A DNA stretch of 64,000 nucleotides from Pseudomonadota bacterium (GTDB lineage: Bacteria > Pseudomonadota > Gammaproteobacteria > Steroidobacterales > Steroidobacteraceae). Where the stretch lies: positions 62,001 through 126,000 of the forward strand of contig JAJZFQ010000131.1 of NCBI GenBank assembly GCA_021805275.1. The letters are read 5' to 3'. The notes under the pieces are model-generated. The model saw nothing but the letters and a program-made list of their open reading frames with translations, ran no database searches and had not been told where the DNA came from. A program made the translations under genes and the position numbers. Each line of letters opens with the position of its first letter. The stretch's first letter is position 1. Shown piece by piece: positions 52,036-60,893 of the stretch.

Positions 52036-52572
52036 ATGAGTTTGCCCCCCGAAAAAGTCGCCCTCATCGCCGGTAACGAGCTGGCGAGGCGGTTTTCCGC
52101 CCCGCTGCGCAGCTACTTCATGCGCCGCGTGCGGGACCGGGACAATGCCGAGGACCTGACCCAGGAAGTGCTGCTGCGGGTGATTCGCGCCGGGGAGGCC
52201 GAGGCGATTCAGCGCCCCGAGAGCTACGTGTTCAAGGTTGCGGCCAATTTGCTGAAGGACCTGCGCCGCAGCGCCGCGCGCCGCGCGAGCGTGATGAGCG
52301 CGGCCGTGGAGGAGGGGGAGGAGAATACCCCCGAGGGGCTCATCGACGAGCGCTCGCCCGAGCGGGTCATGCTGGGGGAGGCCAGTCTGGCGCAAGTCTT
52401 GCAAGCTCTAGGTGAGCTGAATGAACTGACCCGCAACGTGTTCATACTATTTCGCCTCGAAAGCATGAAGCAGAAGGACATCGCCGTCCTCTACGGCATC
52501 GCGCAAAGCACCGTGGAGAAGCATGTCATGCGCGCGATGCTCCATCTTGCGGCACGGTGTGGCAGCCAGTGA
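52036..52572 (+). CDS. ECF sigma factor, FecI-like
   Basis: 178-residue sigma-70 family protein. Region 2 has SYFMRRVRDRDNAEDLTQEVLLRV (named by its ends). Region 4 has LNELTRNVFILFRLESMKQKDIAVLYGIAQSTVEKHVMRAM (named by its ends), the FecI type. It overlaps the FecR-like gene by 4 nt and probably directs RNA polymerase to the downstream TonB receptor promoter when signalled through FecR. Confidence 0.92.
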   Translation: MSLPPEKVALIAGNELARRFSAPLRSYFMRRVRDRDNAEDLTQEVLLRVIRAGEAEAIQRPESYVFKVAANLLKDLRRSAARRASVMSAAVEEGEENTPEGLIDERSPERVMLGEASLAQVLQALGELNELTRNVFILFRLESMKQKDIAVLYGIAQSTVEKHVMRAMLHLAARCGSQ

Positions 52573-53678
52573 ACACCCCCGGCGCGCCCCCGATTGCCGC
52601 ACGCAGTCTCGAGCAGGCAGGCGCCTGGCGGGTCCGGCTGTCGGAGTCGCCGGACCTGTACCGCGCGGACTTCGGGGCGTGGTTGGACGAGCACCCGGAC
52701 AACGAACGGGCCTGGCGGGCGGTGCAGGACCCGTGGATGCTCCTCGGCGAGCAGGCAACCTCCCCGGGCGTGGTGCGGTTGCGCCGCGCGGCGCTGGTCC
52801 ATGCCCACAGCGCGATGCGCAGCAACTGGCTGCGCGCGAAGCTGCGCCGGCCGCCGGTGCGACTGGCCGCCGCCGCGGCCGCCGTTCTTGCCATTACCGC
52901 CGCAGCGCTGTGGTGGCAGCTGCGCCCGCAGGTGTACCGGACCGGTCCGGGCGAGCAGCGCTCGGTGCGCCTCGCGGACGGTTCGCGCGTGATGCTCGAT
53001 GCGAGCAGCGAAGTGACCGTGCGCTACACCGGCGTTGCGCGTCAGCTCGCCCTTATCCGGGGCCAGGCTCGCTTCGACGTCGCGCACAACCCGCTGCGCC
53101 CCTTCACCGTCACGGCCGATGGCCATAAGGTCGTCGCCACCGGGACGGCCTTCGACGTCAATCTCATCGGATCGGAGTTGCAGGTCACGCTGCTCAAAGG
53201 GCACGTGGTCATCCTGCCGGCCGGCGCCTCGGTGCGGCCGTTCGTCCCGCTCGGGGTGCCCGGGGTCGCTCCTCGGCTGATCGATGTGGCAGTGACGGGC
53301 GTTCCGCCCAATTGGCGGCGCATCGCGCTCGATCCGGGTGAGCAGCTGGTGCTCGCCGGGCATGCGCCACCGCGCGTCAGCCGCGTGAACGTGCGCCGGG
53401 TGACGGCCTGGCAGCGCGGCCAGCTGGTCTTCAGGAACGAGACGCTGGCCAAGGTGCTCACGCGCATCGATCGGTACATCCCCGAGCCGATCGTCGCCGG
53501 CGATGCGCGCACTGCGCAGATGCGCATCAGCGGGGTCTACCAGGAGGGCGATGCGGGCGGGTTCGTCAGCACCATCGTCAATTACCTGCCCGTGCAGGCT
53601 CACGAGCTCGGCGATGGGCGCGTTGTGCTCACCTATCGGCCCTCGCCTGCGGGTCCTCCATCACTCGCGCCACGCTAG
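52569..53678 (+). CDS. FecR family anti-sigma/sensor protein
   Basis: 369 residues. GTG 52569 makes the usual GTGA overlap with the sigma gene; GTG 52557 is the alternative. The N-terminal DUF4880-like segment (DFGAWLDEHPDNERAWRAVQDPW, named by its ends) binds sigma. One transmembrane helix (about 100-118) follows. The periplasmic FecR domain has TGPGEQRSVRLADGSRVMLDASS (named by its ends), GQARFDVAHNPLRPF and VVATGTAFDVNL. A C-terminal STN-like part contacts the receptor. A terminator follows. Confidence 0.92.
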   Translation: MNTPGAPPIAARSLEQAGAWRVRLSESPDLYRADFGAWLDEHPDNERAWRAVQDPWMLLGEQATSPGVVRLRRAALVHAHSAMRSNWLRAKLRRPPVRLAAAAAAVLAITAAALWWQLRPQVYRTGPGEQRSVRLADGSRVMLDASSEVTVRYTGVARQLALIRGQARFDVAHNPLRPFTVTADGHKVVATGTAFDVNLIGSELQVTLLKGHVVILPAGASVRPFVPLGVPGVAPRLIDVAVTGVPPNWRRIALDPGEQLVLAGHAPPRVSRVNVRRVTAWQRGQLVFRNETLAKVLTRIDRYIPEPIVAGDARTAQMRISGVYQEGDAGGFVSTIVNYLPVQAHELGDGRVVLTYRPSPAGPPSLAPR

Positions 53679-53686
53679 TGCCACCG

Positions 53687-53715
53687 CGCCCGGGATGGCC
53701 GGGTGTTGTTTTTTT
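53687..53715 (+). terminator. Intrinsic terminator after fecR
   Basis: CGCCCGG (53687-53693) and CCGGGTG (53699-53705) form a 7-bp stem with one G-T pair and a 5-nt loop, followed directly by TTGTTTTTTT. It separates the sigma/anti-sigma pair from the receptor gene, which must then have its own promoter. Confidence 0.7.
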
Positions 53716-53827
53716 GCCAAGATGGCGGCCGACTGGAGGATTCTCCGCGCCGCGGCGTCTATCTCTCCTGAGGGCCTAAAACCACAGGCCGATTTGCGAT
53801 GCGCAATCACTTTCGGGGGGGACACTC

Positions 53828-56800
53828 ATGCTCAAGTCCGATTCATCGCCTGGCGTGCAGCACGCCGGCGCACGCCGCACACCGCTCGCGCGGGCCGTGT
53901 TCGCGACGGTGGCCGGCCTGATGGCCACTGCCGCTGCCGCTCATGGCCGGCTGTTTCACTTCGAAATCAACCACCAGCCGCTGTCCGAGGCGCTACAGAC
54001 GTACGCGCAGATCTGCGGCAAGGATGTGATCTTCACTCAGTCGGTCGTCGCCGGCTCGCGCGCCGCTTCCCTGGTCGGGGACTACACGGCCCAGGATGCG
54101 CTGAGCCACCTGCTGCAGGGCACGACGCTGACGGTCAAGCGCTCGCCCTCCGGCGCGCTGATGATCCTCAAGCGCGGTGCGCGCACCGCCGCACTCGCGA
54201 GCGACCCGCCGGCCGAGACGGCCGCTGCGGCCGCCGGGGATCCCCCGGCCGCCGGTGATCCCCCGGCCAACGACCCGCCGCTCGCCGATGCAGCCAGCCA
54301 GGCCGTGCCGCAGCCGCCCGCGCCGAGCGCCCCGCAGAGCAACCTCACCGAGGTCGTCGTGACCGGCAGCCTCATCGCCAGCCGCAGCGACACCTCGTCG
54401 AGCCCGCTGGTCACAGTCGGGGCGGCGCAGATTGCCTCCACCGGCCAGGTGTCGCTCGATTCGGCACTCGGTCAGATGCCGCAGTTTGCCGCTGCCCAGG
54501 GCCAAGCCGAGGTCGGTGACGTGCAGGGCGCGACCGGCTTCCAGGGCGGTCAGTCCTACACCGACCTGCGCGGACTCGGGCCGCAGCGCACCCTCGTGCT
54601 GCTTGACGGACAGCGCCTGGTGCCGACCAACCCGAACGGCTCGGTCGACCTGAACGTGATCCCGATGGCGCTGATCAAGAGCGTCGATGTGATCACCGGT
54701 GGCGCCTCTGCGGTCTACGGTTCGGACGCCATGGCGGGCGTGGTCAACTTCCGCCTGCGCCAGCACTTCCACGGCATCCAGCTCTCCTACCAGCACGGGG
54801 CGACCACCAGCGGCTACGGGCCGGAGGACAGCCTGAGCGTGCTGATGGGCGGGAACTTCGATCACCACAAGGGCAATGCGGTCATCGACCTGGAGTACAA
54901 CGAGCGCGGGGCGATCACCGGCAACGACAGCCCGTTCTTCTCGAACAACGTCAACTTCAATCGTGGCGTACCGCGCGGGCCGGAGGCGATCTTCAGTGCC
55001 GGGGAGCTTGGCGCGAACATCCCGCTCTCCGCGGTCAACGGGGTCCTCGCCCAGTACCCGGGCACCAGCCCGGTGGCCGGCGACAGCTCGGGCAACTATC
55101 CCGGCTACATCGGCATCAACAGCAACGGTTCGCTGTTCACGACCCGCGATCCGGGCAGCTGCGTGCAGAACTACCAAGGTCCGCTCGGCAAGGACCCGGG
55201 GCTGGCCGTCACGCCGGACTGCACCACCATCAAGTCGTACCTGGGACCGTATTTCTACGTCCAGACGCCGCTGCAGCGCTACAACCTGTTCTCGCACGTG
55301 ACGTACAACATCAATGACAACGTCCAGGCGTACGGGCAGATCAACTTCATGCACTCGACGTCCGGAGACGTCAACGCAGCCTCCTACCTCGGGCCCGGAA
55401 AGTTCCTCTACGTCCCGACGAACAATCCGTACGTCTACGGCAACCCGGCGCTGAACTCGATTCTCACCGCCGCCGGGGTGCCGGTGGGCGCCAATGTCGG
55501 CTCGGGTAACGCGATCCACATGGAAGACTGGTTGACCAGCATGGGGCCGCGCATCGAGACCTTCCTGTACAACGACTACCAGCTCACTGCCGGGTTGCGG
55601 GGCGGGATCGGCGCCACGTCCCTCACCTGGAACGTGTTCGGATCCTACGGTCAGACGTACCTGGAGAACGACGAGCAGAACAACATCAATCTGCCGGCGC
55701 TCGAGACGATGCTGTACGGCACGGCCAATTACCAGGGCGCCAACGGCGCGAACTGCATCGGCTATGCCTGGAATCCGCTCGGTGGCCAGCCGATGAGCGC
55801 CGGCTGCCGGCAATACGCCAGCGGCACGGCGAAGAACACCAACCTGATCACCCAGAAGTACTTCCAGGGAACCCTCTCCGGGAATCTGTGGAAGCTGCCC
55901 GAGGGTCACTTGAAGTTCGCCCTCGGCGCCGACTATCGCGGTGAGAGCTTCAACTATCAGGCGAGTCCCTTGCTGAATCCGGCGTTCAACGCGCTGTCAT
56001 CGAACTACGGCGTGACGGACATCATCTCTCCGTCCTACGACCTGATCAGCTCCTCAAGCGGCACGCAGAACGTGCGCGAAGTGTACGTCGAGCTGCGCGC
56101 CCCGCTGCTCAGGAACAAGCCGTTCGCGAAGGACCTGTCGGTGGATGTCGGTGGGCGTCATTCGCAGTATGACCTGTTCGGTGGCGTCAACACCTGGAAG
56201 GCGGATCTGCGCTGGCAGGTGAACAACGCCGTGATGTTCCGCGGCGGCTTCGAGCGCGCGATCCGCGCCCCCAGCCTGCAGGACCTCTATAATCCGATCG
56301 TGCAGGCGCAGGATGCGCTGAACGTCGACCCCTGCAACTACAACAGCAGCTACCGCACCGGCCCGAACGCGGCGCAGGTACAGGCGCTGTGTGCGGCGCA
56401 GTCCCCCGCCGCAGGCGCCCCGACGTTCAATTACGGATTGCAGTCGGCGAACGGAATCATCCGCGGCAATCCGAACCTGAAGCCGGAGGTTGCCAACACG
56501 TACTCCTTCGGGTTCGTGCTGACGCCGCACTTCCGGGCACCGATGGCCCGCGATCTGGGCGCATCCGTGGACTACTACCACATCCAGATCAACGGTGCGA
56601 TCGCCGGTGAGACGTTGAATGCAATCGTGCAGAACTGCTTCAACACCAGCGGCGGCAATCCGACCTACTCGGCGAGCAATTTCTACTGCCAGCAGATCAC
56701 CCGCGACCCGGCCTCGGGCGCGATCGTTCTGGCCAAGGAGTTCTCGCTGAACATCGGTTCGTATCTCACCGAGGGCGTGGACATCGAGGGACATTGGGGC

Positions 56801-57307
56801 TTCCCGCTGCATGACCTCGGCCTCTCGCCGCGAGCCGGCCGTGTCATGTTGCAGAGCTACCTGTCCTACCTCGACAAGCTGGCGATCAGCGGCGTGCCGG
56901 GCGTGCCGAACGTGAACTTCGCCGGCTCGATCGGTGATACGCAGACGGTGATGCAGGCCGACGGCACGACCGCCTCGGACATCTCGCATCCGCGGTGGAA
57001 GGCGAACACCATGCTCGGTTACGCCAACGGACCGGTCTCGGCGGCGCTGCACTGGCGGTTCATCTCCGCCATGGCGGACCTCATGGATGGGCCCAACAGC
57101 GGCGATCCGGGCGTTCCGGCCTACAACTACTTCGATCTGAATGTCGGCTGGCAGGCGACTGCGCAGATCAAGGTGGCTGGAGGCATCACCAACCTGTTCG
57201 ACAAGCAGCCGCCGCGCGTGGCGGGGGCACCGCTGTTGACCGATGCGGCGACCTACGATGTGATGGGCCGCGCCTACTACGTGGGTGTGACGGCGAATCT
57301 GGACTGA
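53828..57307 (+). CDS. TonB-dependent receptor with STN signalling domain
   Basis: 1159 residues. A signal peptide (about 22-39) is followed by the STN domain (about 40-118: FHFEINHQPLSEALQTYAQ, named in part), which contacts FecR. A Pro/Ala/Asp-rich linker (GDPPAAGDPPANDPP) leads to a TonB-box-like LTEVVVTGS. The plug domain has LRGLGPQRTLVLLDGQRLVP and GGASAVYGSDAMAGVVNF. A long beta-barrel ends in a hydrophobic-aromatic C-terminal strand. The plug resembles the Caulobacter/Xanthomonas type receptors used for sugars, peptides or other large substrates rather than simple siderophores. The ligand is not predictable. It follows the FecI/FecR pair. Confidence 0.93.
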   Translation: MLKSDSSPGVQHAGARRTPLARAVFATVAGLMATAAAAHGRLFHFEINHQPLSEALQTYAQICGKDVIFTQSVVAGSRAASLVGDYTAQDALSHLLQGTTLTVKRSPSGALMILKRGARTAALASDPPAETAAAAAGDPPAAGDPPANDPPLADAASQAVPQPPAPSAPQSNLTEVVVTGSLIASRSDTSSSPLVTVGAAQIASTGQVSLDSALGQMPQFAAAQGQAEVGDVQGATGFQGGQSYTDLRGLGPQRTLVLLDGQRLVPTNPNGSVDLNVIPMALIKSVDVITGGASAVYGSDAMAGVVNFRLRQHFHGIQLSYQHGATTSGYGPEDSLSVLMGGNFDHHKGNAVIDLEYNERGAITGNDSPFFSNNVNFNRGVPRGPEAIFSAGELGANIPLSAVNGVLAQYPGTSPVAGDSSGNYPGYIGINSNGSLFTTRDPGSCVQNYQGPLGKDPGLAVTPDCTTIKSYLGPYFYVQTPLQRYNLFSHVTYNINDNVQAYGQINFMHSTSGDVNAASYLGPGKFLYVPTNNPYVYGNPALNSILTAAGVPVGANVGSGNAIHMEDWLTSMGPRIETFLYNDYQLTAGLRGGIGATSLTWNVFGSYGQTYLENDEQNNINLPALETMLYGTANYQGANGANCIGYAWNPLGGQPMSAGCRQYASGTAKNTNLITQKYFQGTLSGNLWKLPEGHLKFALGADYRGESFNYQASPLLNPAFNALSSNYGVTDIISPSYDLISSSSGTQNVREVYVELRAPLLRNKPFAKDLSVDVGGRHSQYDLFGGVNTWKADLRWQVNNAVMFRGGFERAIRAPSLQDLYNPIVQAQDALNVDPCNYNSSYRTGPNAAQVQALCAAQSPAAGAPTFNYGLQSANGIIRGNPNLKPEVANTYSFGFVLTPHFRAPMARDLGASVDYYHIQINGAIAGETLNAIVQNCFNTSGGNPTYSASNFYCQQITRDPASGAIVLAKEFSLNIGSYLTEGVDIEGHWGFPLHDLGLSPRAGRVMLQSYLSYLDKLAISGVPGVPNVNFAGSIGDTQTVMQADGTTASDISHPRWKANTMLGYANGPVSAALHWRFISAMADLMDGPNSGDPGVPAYNYFDLNVGWQATAQIKVAGGITNLFDKQPPRVAGAPLLTDAATYDVMGRAYYVGVTANLD

Positions 57308-57318
57308 CGAGCGCGCAC

Positions 57319-57346
57319 GGTCCCGGCTGCACAAGCAGCTGGGACC
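57319..57346 (+). terminator. First of two tandem hairpins after the receptor gene
   Basis: GGTCCCGGCTGC (57319-57330) pairs with GCAGCTGGGACC (57335-57346) with one G-T pair and the loop ACAA. Only a weak T-run follows, so it may act together with the next hairpin. Confidence 0.5.
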
Positions 57347-57364
57347 GGTCTCGATTCCTTATCC

Positions 57365-57398
57365 GGCACCGGCTGCCTGCGCAGCCGGTGCCGTTTTC
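57365..57398 (+). terminator. Intrinsic terminator after the TonB-dependent receptor gene
   Basis: GGCACCGGCTGC (57365-57376) and GCAGCCGGTGCC (57381-57392) make a perfect 12-bp stem with the loop CTGC, followed by GTTTTC. It is the second of two tandem hairpins. Confidence 0.75.
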
Positions 57399-57491
57399 GT
57401 TCCGGGCACCCGCGGTGCGCAGCGCGGCGCGTATGCGGTAGACTGGCGCACCATCAAGTTCGCTCAATCCCCCCCGGGGCGGGAAGTGCGC

Positions 57492-58259
57492 ATGGCCCAG
57501 CGCTGCGGCCTGTCGGCCTGCATCATCACCTTCAACGAGCACGATCGCATCGAGGCGTGCCTGCGCTCGCTCGAGTTCTGCGAGGAGATCATCGTGGTCG
57601 ATTCGCACTCGACGGACGGCACGCCGGAGCGGGCCGCCGCGCTCGGGGCGCGGGTGATCGAGCGCGACTGGCCGGGATACCGCTCGCAGAAGCAGTTCGC
57701 GGTGGATGCGGCGAGCCATGACTGGGTGCTGTGCCTCGATGCGGACGAGCGGGTGAGCGCACCCTTGCGTGCGCAGATCGAGCAGCTGCGCGCCGGGGGA
57801 TTCGCCGGGCTTGCTGGCTGCTCGCTGCTGCGCATCACGGATTACTTCGGACGCTTTCTGCGTCACGGCAACGCCTATCCGGATCGCCTGGTGCGCCTGT
57901 TCGACCGCCGTCGCGGGCGCTGGGTGGGCGATGAGATCCACGAGAACACCCGCGTCGAGGGCCGGGTCGTGCGGCTGAGCGGTCACCTCGAGCACTACTC
58001 CTACCGCAGCCTCGCCGACCATCAGCGGCGCATGCAGCGTTACGCGGAGCTCATGGCCGCGGCCCTGTATGCCCGCGGCAAGCGCTGCGGGCTCGGCCGC
58101 GTGCTGGTGAACCCGGCCTGGCGGTTCGTGCGCGGCTATGGACTGCGGCTGGGATTCCTCGATGGCTGGCGTGGGCTGGTGTTCGCGCTCCTCGAGTCCA
58201 ACTACGTGCGGCGAAAGTATCTGCACCTGTACTTTCTCAGCCGCGGGCTGCCCGGCTGA
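57492..58259 (+). CDS. Glycosyltransferase family 2, WaaE/KdtX-like
   Basis: 255 residues from ATG 57492 (a GTG at 57486 is also in frame). The GT2 fold starts LSACIITFNEHDRIEACLRSL (named by its ends), then IIVVDSHSTDGT, SQKQFAVDAASHDWVLCLDADERVS with the DAD metal motif at 83-85. DRLVRLFDRRRGRWVGDEIHE and the C-terminal FLDGWRGLVFALLESNYVRRKYL (named by its ends) are typical of LPS-core glucosyltransferases of the WaaE type. It is probably involved in LPS core or another envelope glycan. Confidence 0.85.
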   Translation: MAQRCGLSACIITFNEHDRIEACLRSLEFCEEIIVVDSHSTDGTPERAAALGARVIERDWPGYRSQKQFAVDAASHDWVLCLDADERVSAPLRAQIEQLRAGGFAGLAGCSLLRITDYFGRFLRHGNAYPDRLVRLFDRRRGRWVGDEIHENTRVEGRVVRLSGHLEHYSYRSLADHQRRMQRYAELMAAALYARGKRCGLGRVLVNPAWRFVRGYGLRLGFLDGWRGLVFALLESNYVRRKYLHLYFLSRGLPG

Positions 58260-58267
58260 GTGGCCGA

Positions 58268-58945
58268 TCAGGGCGCCCCGTCGCTCGGCCCTGCGGCGCG
58301 CAACCGGCGGATCATGCGCGGCAGTAGCGCCGCGCAGGCGAGCAGGGCGAGGGCGATCAGGCCCTTGCGCAACACTCCGGCGTGGCCCGCCAGCGCCGCG
58401 CGCCCTGCGTAACCGAGGTAGGTGTAGGCGAAGGTGCCCGGGAGCATCGCCAGGTAGGAGGCGAGCATGTAGCGGGACACTCGCACGCGTGTCAGGCCCA
58501 GGGCGTAGTTCAGCAGGTTGAACGGCACGAGCGGCACCAGGCGGACCAGTGCCACGAACCGCCAGTCTTCGCGCTCAACGCCACGGATCAGTTGCTCGGC
58601 GCGCACGCCGAGGCGCGCGCGTACCCAGTCTGCGGCGAGGTAGCGCGAGACCAGGAAGGCGCCGGTCGCCCCGAGGGTGGCCGCGGTCAGATTGTAGAAC
58701 GTGCCGGCCAGCGGGCCGAATAACGCCCCGCCGAGGAGCGTCATGACGGTTCCGGGCAAAAGCGCCACTGTCGCGGCGGCGTAAGTTGCCATGAAGACGA
58801 GCGGTCCCCAGGCTCCGGCGCCGGCGAGCACCGCGCCGAATGAGTGCGCATCGAGTGCGCCGCGATGCAAAAACGCCCAGATGGCGACCGTCCCGAGCAG
58901 CGCGAGGAGCGCCAGCCGCCGCGCGCCTGCGCGTGTCATCGGCAT
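58268..58945 (-). CDS. TVP38/TMEM64 family (VTT domain) inner-membrane protein
   Basis: 225 residues with about six hydrophobic segments. The family core is present: GPLVFMATYAAATVALLPGTVMTLLGGALFGPLAGTFYN (named by its ends) and FVALVRLVPLVPFNLLNYALGLTRV (named by its ends), the latter with the conserved R-x-x-P-x-x-P-F. The function in bacteria is unsettled; related proteins move or scramble lipids. ATG 58945 or 58939 fits better than the GTG at 58969. It converges with the GT2 gene. Confidence 0.85.
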   Translation of the reverse strand: MPMTRAGARRLALLALLGTVAIWAFLHRGALDAHSFGAVLAGAGAWGPLVFMATYAAATVALLPGTVMTLLGGALFGPLAGTFYNLTAATLGATGAFLVSRYLAADWVRARLGVRAEQLIRGVEREDWRFVALVRLVPLVPFNLLNYALGLTRVRVSRYMLASYLAMLPGTFAYTYLGYAGRAALAGHAGVLRKGLIALALLACAALLPRMIRRLRAAGPSDGAP

Positions 58946-59254
58946 CGCCCCGCGCGCCGCCGTGCGCACGTGCCGCAGCCCGACTCGCGGTCGGGCAGGA
59001 AGGGCGAGGCTCCCGGGCGGGGGCCGCTCGGCCGGCCTACGGCGATGAATGTAGCTGTGCTCACCCTGCTGGTTCGCTGCTCGGCCGGAAGGGGCTGCAG
59101 GCGATGATAGGCGCCCCGTGCCGTGGCGTCACGCCGGCGGCTCGCCGCGTCATCGGCGCGTCATGCCCGGGCGCTAAGCTCGCCGGGCGACTTGACCGTC
59201 GGGGCGAGGTCGCGCAGATTGGCATCCCCGCACGCGATACACCAGGAACCGTTC
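58946..59254. other. Divergent intergenic region before the phosphoesterase gene
   Basis: It holds the start regions of the TVP38 gene (minus) and the phosphoesterase gene (plus). I see no gene. TTGACC at 59192-59197 is a fair -35, but the hexamer 17 bp later (CAGATT, 59215-59220) is a poor -10. No Pho-box pair (TGTCAT repeats) was seen. Confidence 0.3.
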
Positions 59255-60889
59255 ATGCGTCCGATTGCGAATGTGCTGCCGGCTCTGTTTTGCACCGTGG
59301 CGCTTGGCGCCCCCGCCGCCGTGGCGGCGCCGCGAGGACTGCTCGCCGAGCGCGAGCCGACGGCCACGCCGATCAAGCACCTGGTGGTGATTTTCGACGA
59401 GAACGTCTCGTTCGATCATTATTTCGCAACCTATCCGCATGCCGCCAATCCGCCCGGCGAGCCTCGCTTCGCTGCGCCGCCCGGCACGCCGGCGGTGAAC
59501 AACCTGCTCGGCGGGCAGCTCCTGACGCACAACCCGAACCTCAACCCCCGCAACGGGCGCGGCGCCACCAATCCGTTCCGACTGGATCGCTCGCAGGCGG
59601 CCACCGCCGACCAGAACCACGGTTATACCGCCGAGCAGCTGGCCTACGACGGCGGCGCGGCGGATCTGTTCCCGCTGCATACCGGCCAGGGAACCCCGGG
59701 CGGCGCTGGCGCGTTCGGCACGCCGGGGCAGGTGATGGGATATTTCGACGGCAACACCGTGACGGCGCTGTGGCATTACGCACAGCACTTTGCGATGAGC
59801 GATGATGCCTACACCGGCACCTACGGACCGTCCACCCCCGGTGCGCTCGAGGTGGTCTCGGGTCAGACCAACGGCGTGCGTGTCGTGCGGAGCACGAACC
59901 ACCAGTACTACATTGCCGACGGGGCGGGCGGCTATACGCTCGTCAGCGACGTCGATCCGGCCTATGACGTCTGCTCCAGCCCGCGCAACCAGGTGCGGAT
60001 GCTCGGTCCGAACATCGGCGAGCTGCTGAGCGCGCACGGGGTGAGCTGGGGCGGGTTCATGGGCGGATTCGACCTGAAGCGCACCGACTCCAACGGCACG
60101 CGGGGCTGTGCGCGCAGCACCTACTCGGCCGTCGTCGGGCAGCGGGTGCGCGATTACATTCCGCATCACAATTGGTTCCAGTACTTCAAACCAACCGCCA
60201 ATCCCACGCATGCCCGGCCGGCGTCGCTCGCGGCGGTGGGCTTCACTTACGATGCGAACGGCAAGCGCGATCCGGCGAACCACGAGTACGGACTGGCGGA
60301 TTTCTACGCCGCGGCGCGCGCCGGGAACCTCCCGGCGGTGTCCTTCCTCAAGGCGCCGGCCTATCAGGACGGGCACGCCGGCTACTCCGATCCGCTCGAT
60401 GAGCAGGCCTGGATCGTCAAGGTGATCAACTTCCTCGAGCAACAGCCCGCGTGGCGCGACACCGCCGTGATCATCACCTGGGACGACTCGGACGGCTGGT
60501 ATGACCATGCTTTCACCACCCCCACCAATCCCTCCCATGACAAGACGGCCGATCAGCTCGACGGGCCGGGTGTGTGCGGACGGGGCACGCCGCTTGCGGG
60601 CATCGCCGGTCACCCGGTGAACGGCCGCTGCGGTCCCGGCACGCGCATTCCGTTCCTGGTCATCTCCCCGTTCGCCCGCATCGATTACGTGAGCCACGTG
60701 CGCATCACGCAGGCCTCGGTGGTGCGCTTCATCGAGGACAACTGGCTGCACGGGCAACGTCTGGGTCACGGCTCGTTTGACGCCAGCGCCGGCAGCATCC
60801 TTAACCTGTTTGATTTCAAGCGTCGTCGCGCCGCCCCGCGCCTGTTCCTCGACGAGAGCACCGGGGAGCCCGTGCACGCCGGCGCCTGA
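59255..60889 (+). CDS. Exported phosphoesterase (acid phosphatase / phospholipase C family)
   Basis: 544 residues from ATG 59255 with a signal peptide ending VAAPRG. The family signature IKHLVVIFDENVSFDHYFATYP (named by its ends) supplies the active-site Glu-Asn. TYGPSTPGALEVVSGQT and ITWDDSDGWYDH (metal/catalytic Asp and His) follow, with FLVISPFARIDYV near the end. Relatives are Burkholderia/Francisella AcpA-type acid phosphatases and bacterial phospholipases C; which substrate is used here cannot be told. The next gene starts 4 bp later. Confidence 0.88.
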   Translation: MRPIANVLPALFCTVALGAPAAVAAPRGLLAEREPTATPIKHLVVIFDENVSFDHYFATYPHAANPPGEPRFAAPPGTPAVNNLLGGQLLTHNPNLNPRNGRGATNPFRLDRSQAATADQNHGYTAEQLAYDGGAADLFPLHTGQGTPGGAGAFGTPGQVMGYFDGNTVTALWHYAQHFAMSDDAYTGTYGPSTPGALEVVSGQTNGVRVVRSTNHQYYIADGAGGYTLVSDVDPAYDVCSSPRNQVRMLGPNIGELLSAHGVSWGGFMGGFDLKRTDSNGTRGCARSTYSAVVGQRVRDYIPHHNWFQYFKPTANPTHARPASLAAVGFTYDANGKRDPANHEYGLADFYAAARAGNLPAVSFLKAPAYQDGHAGYSDPLDEQAWIVKVINFLEQQPAWRDTAVIITWDDSDGWYDHAFTTPTNPSHDKTADQLDGPGVCGRGTPLAGIAGHPVNGRCGPGTRIPFLVISPFARIDYVSHVRITQASVVRFIEDNWLHGQRLGHGSFDASAGSILNLFDFKRRRAAPRLFLDESTGEPVHAGA

Positions 60890-60893
60890 GCGC

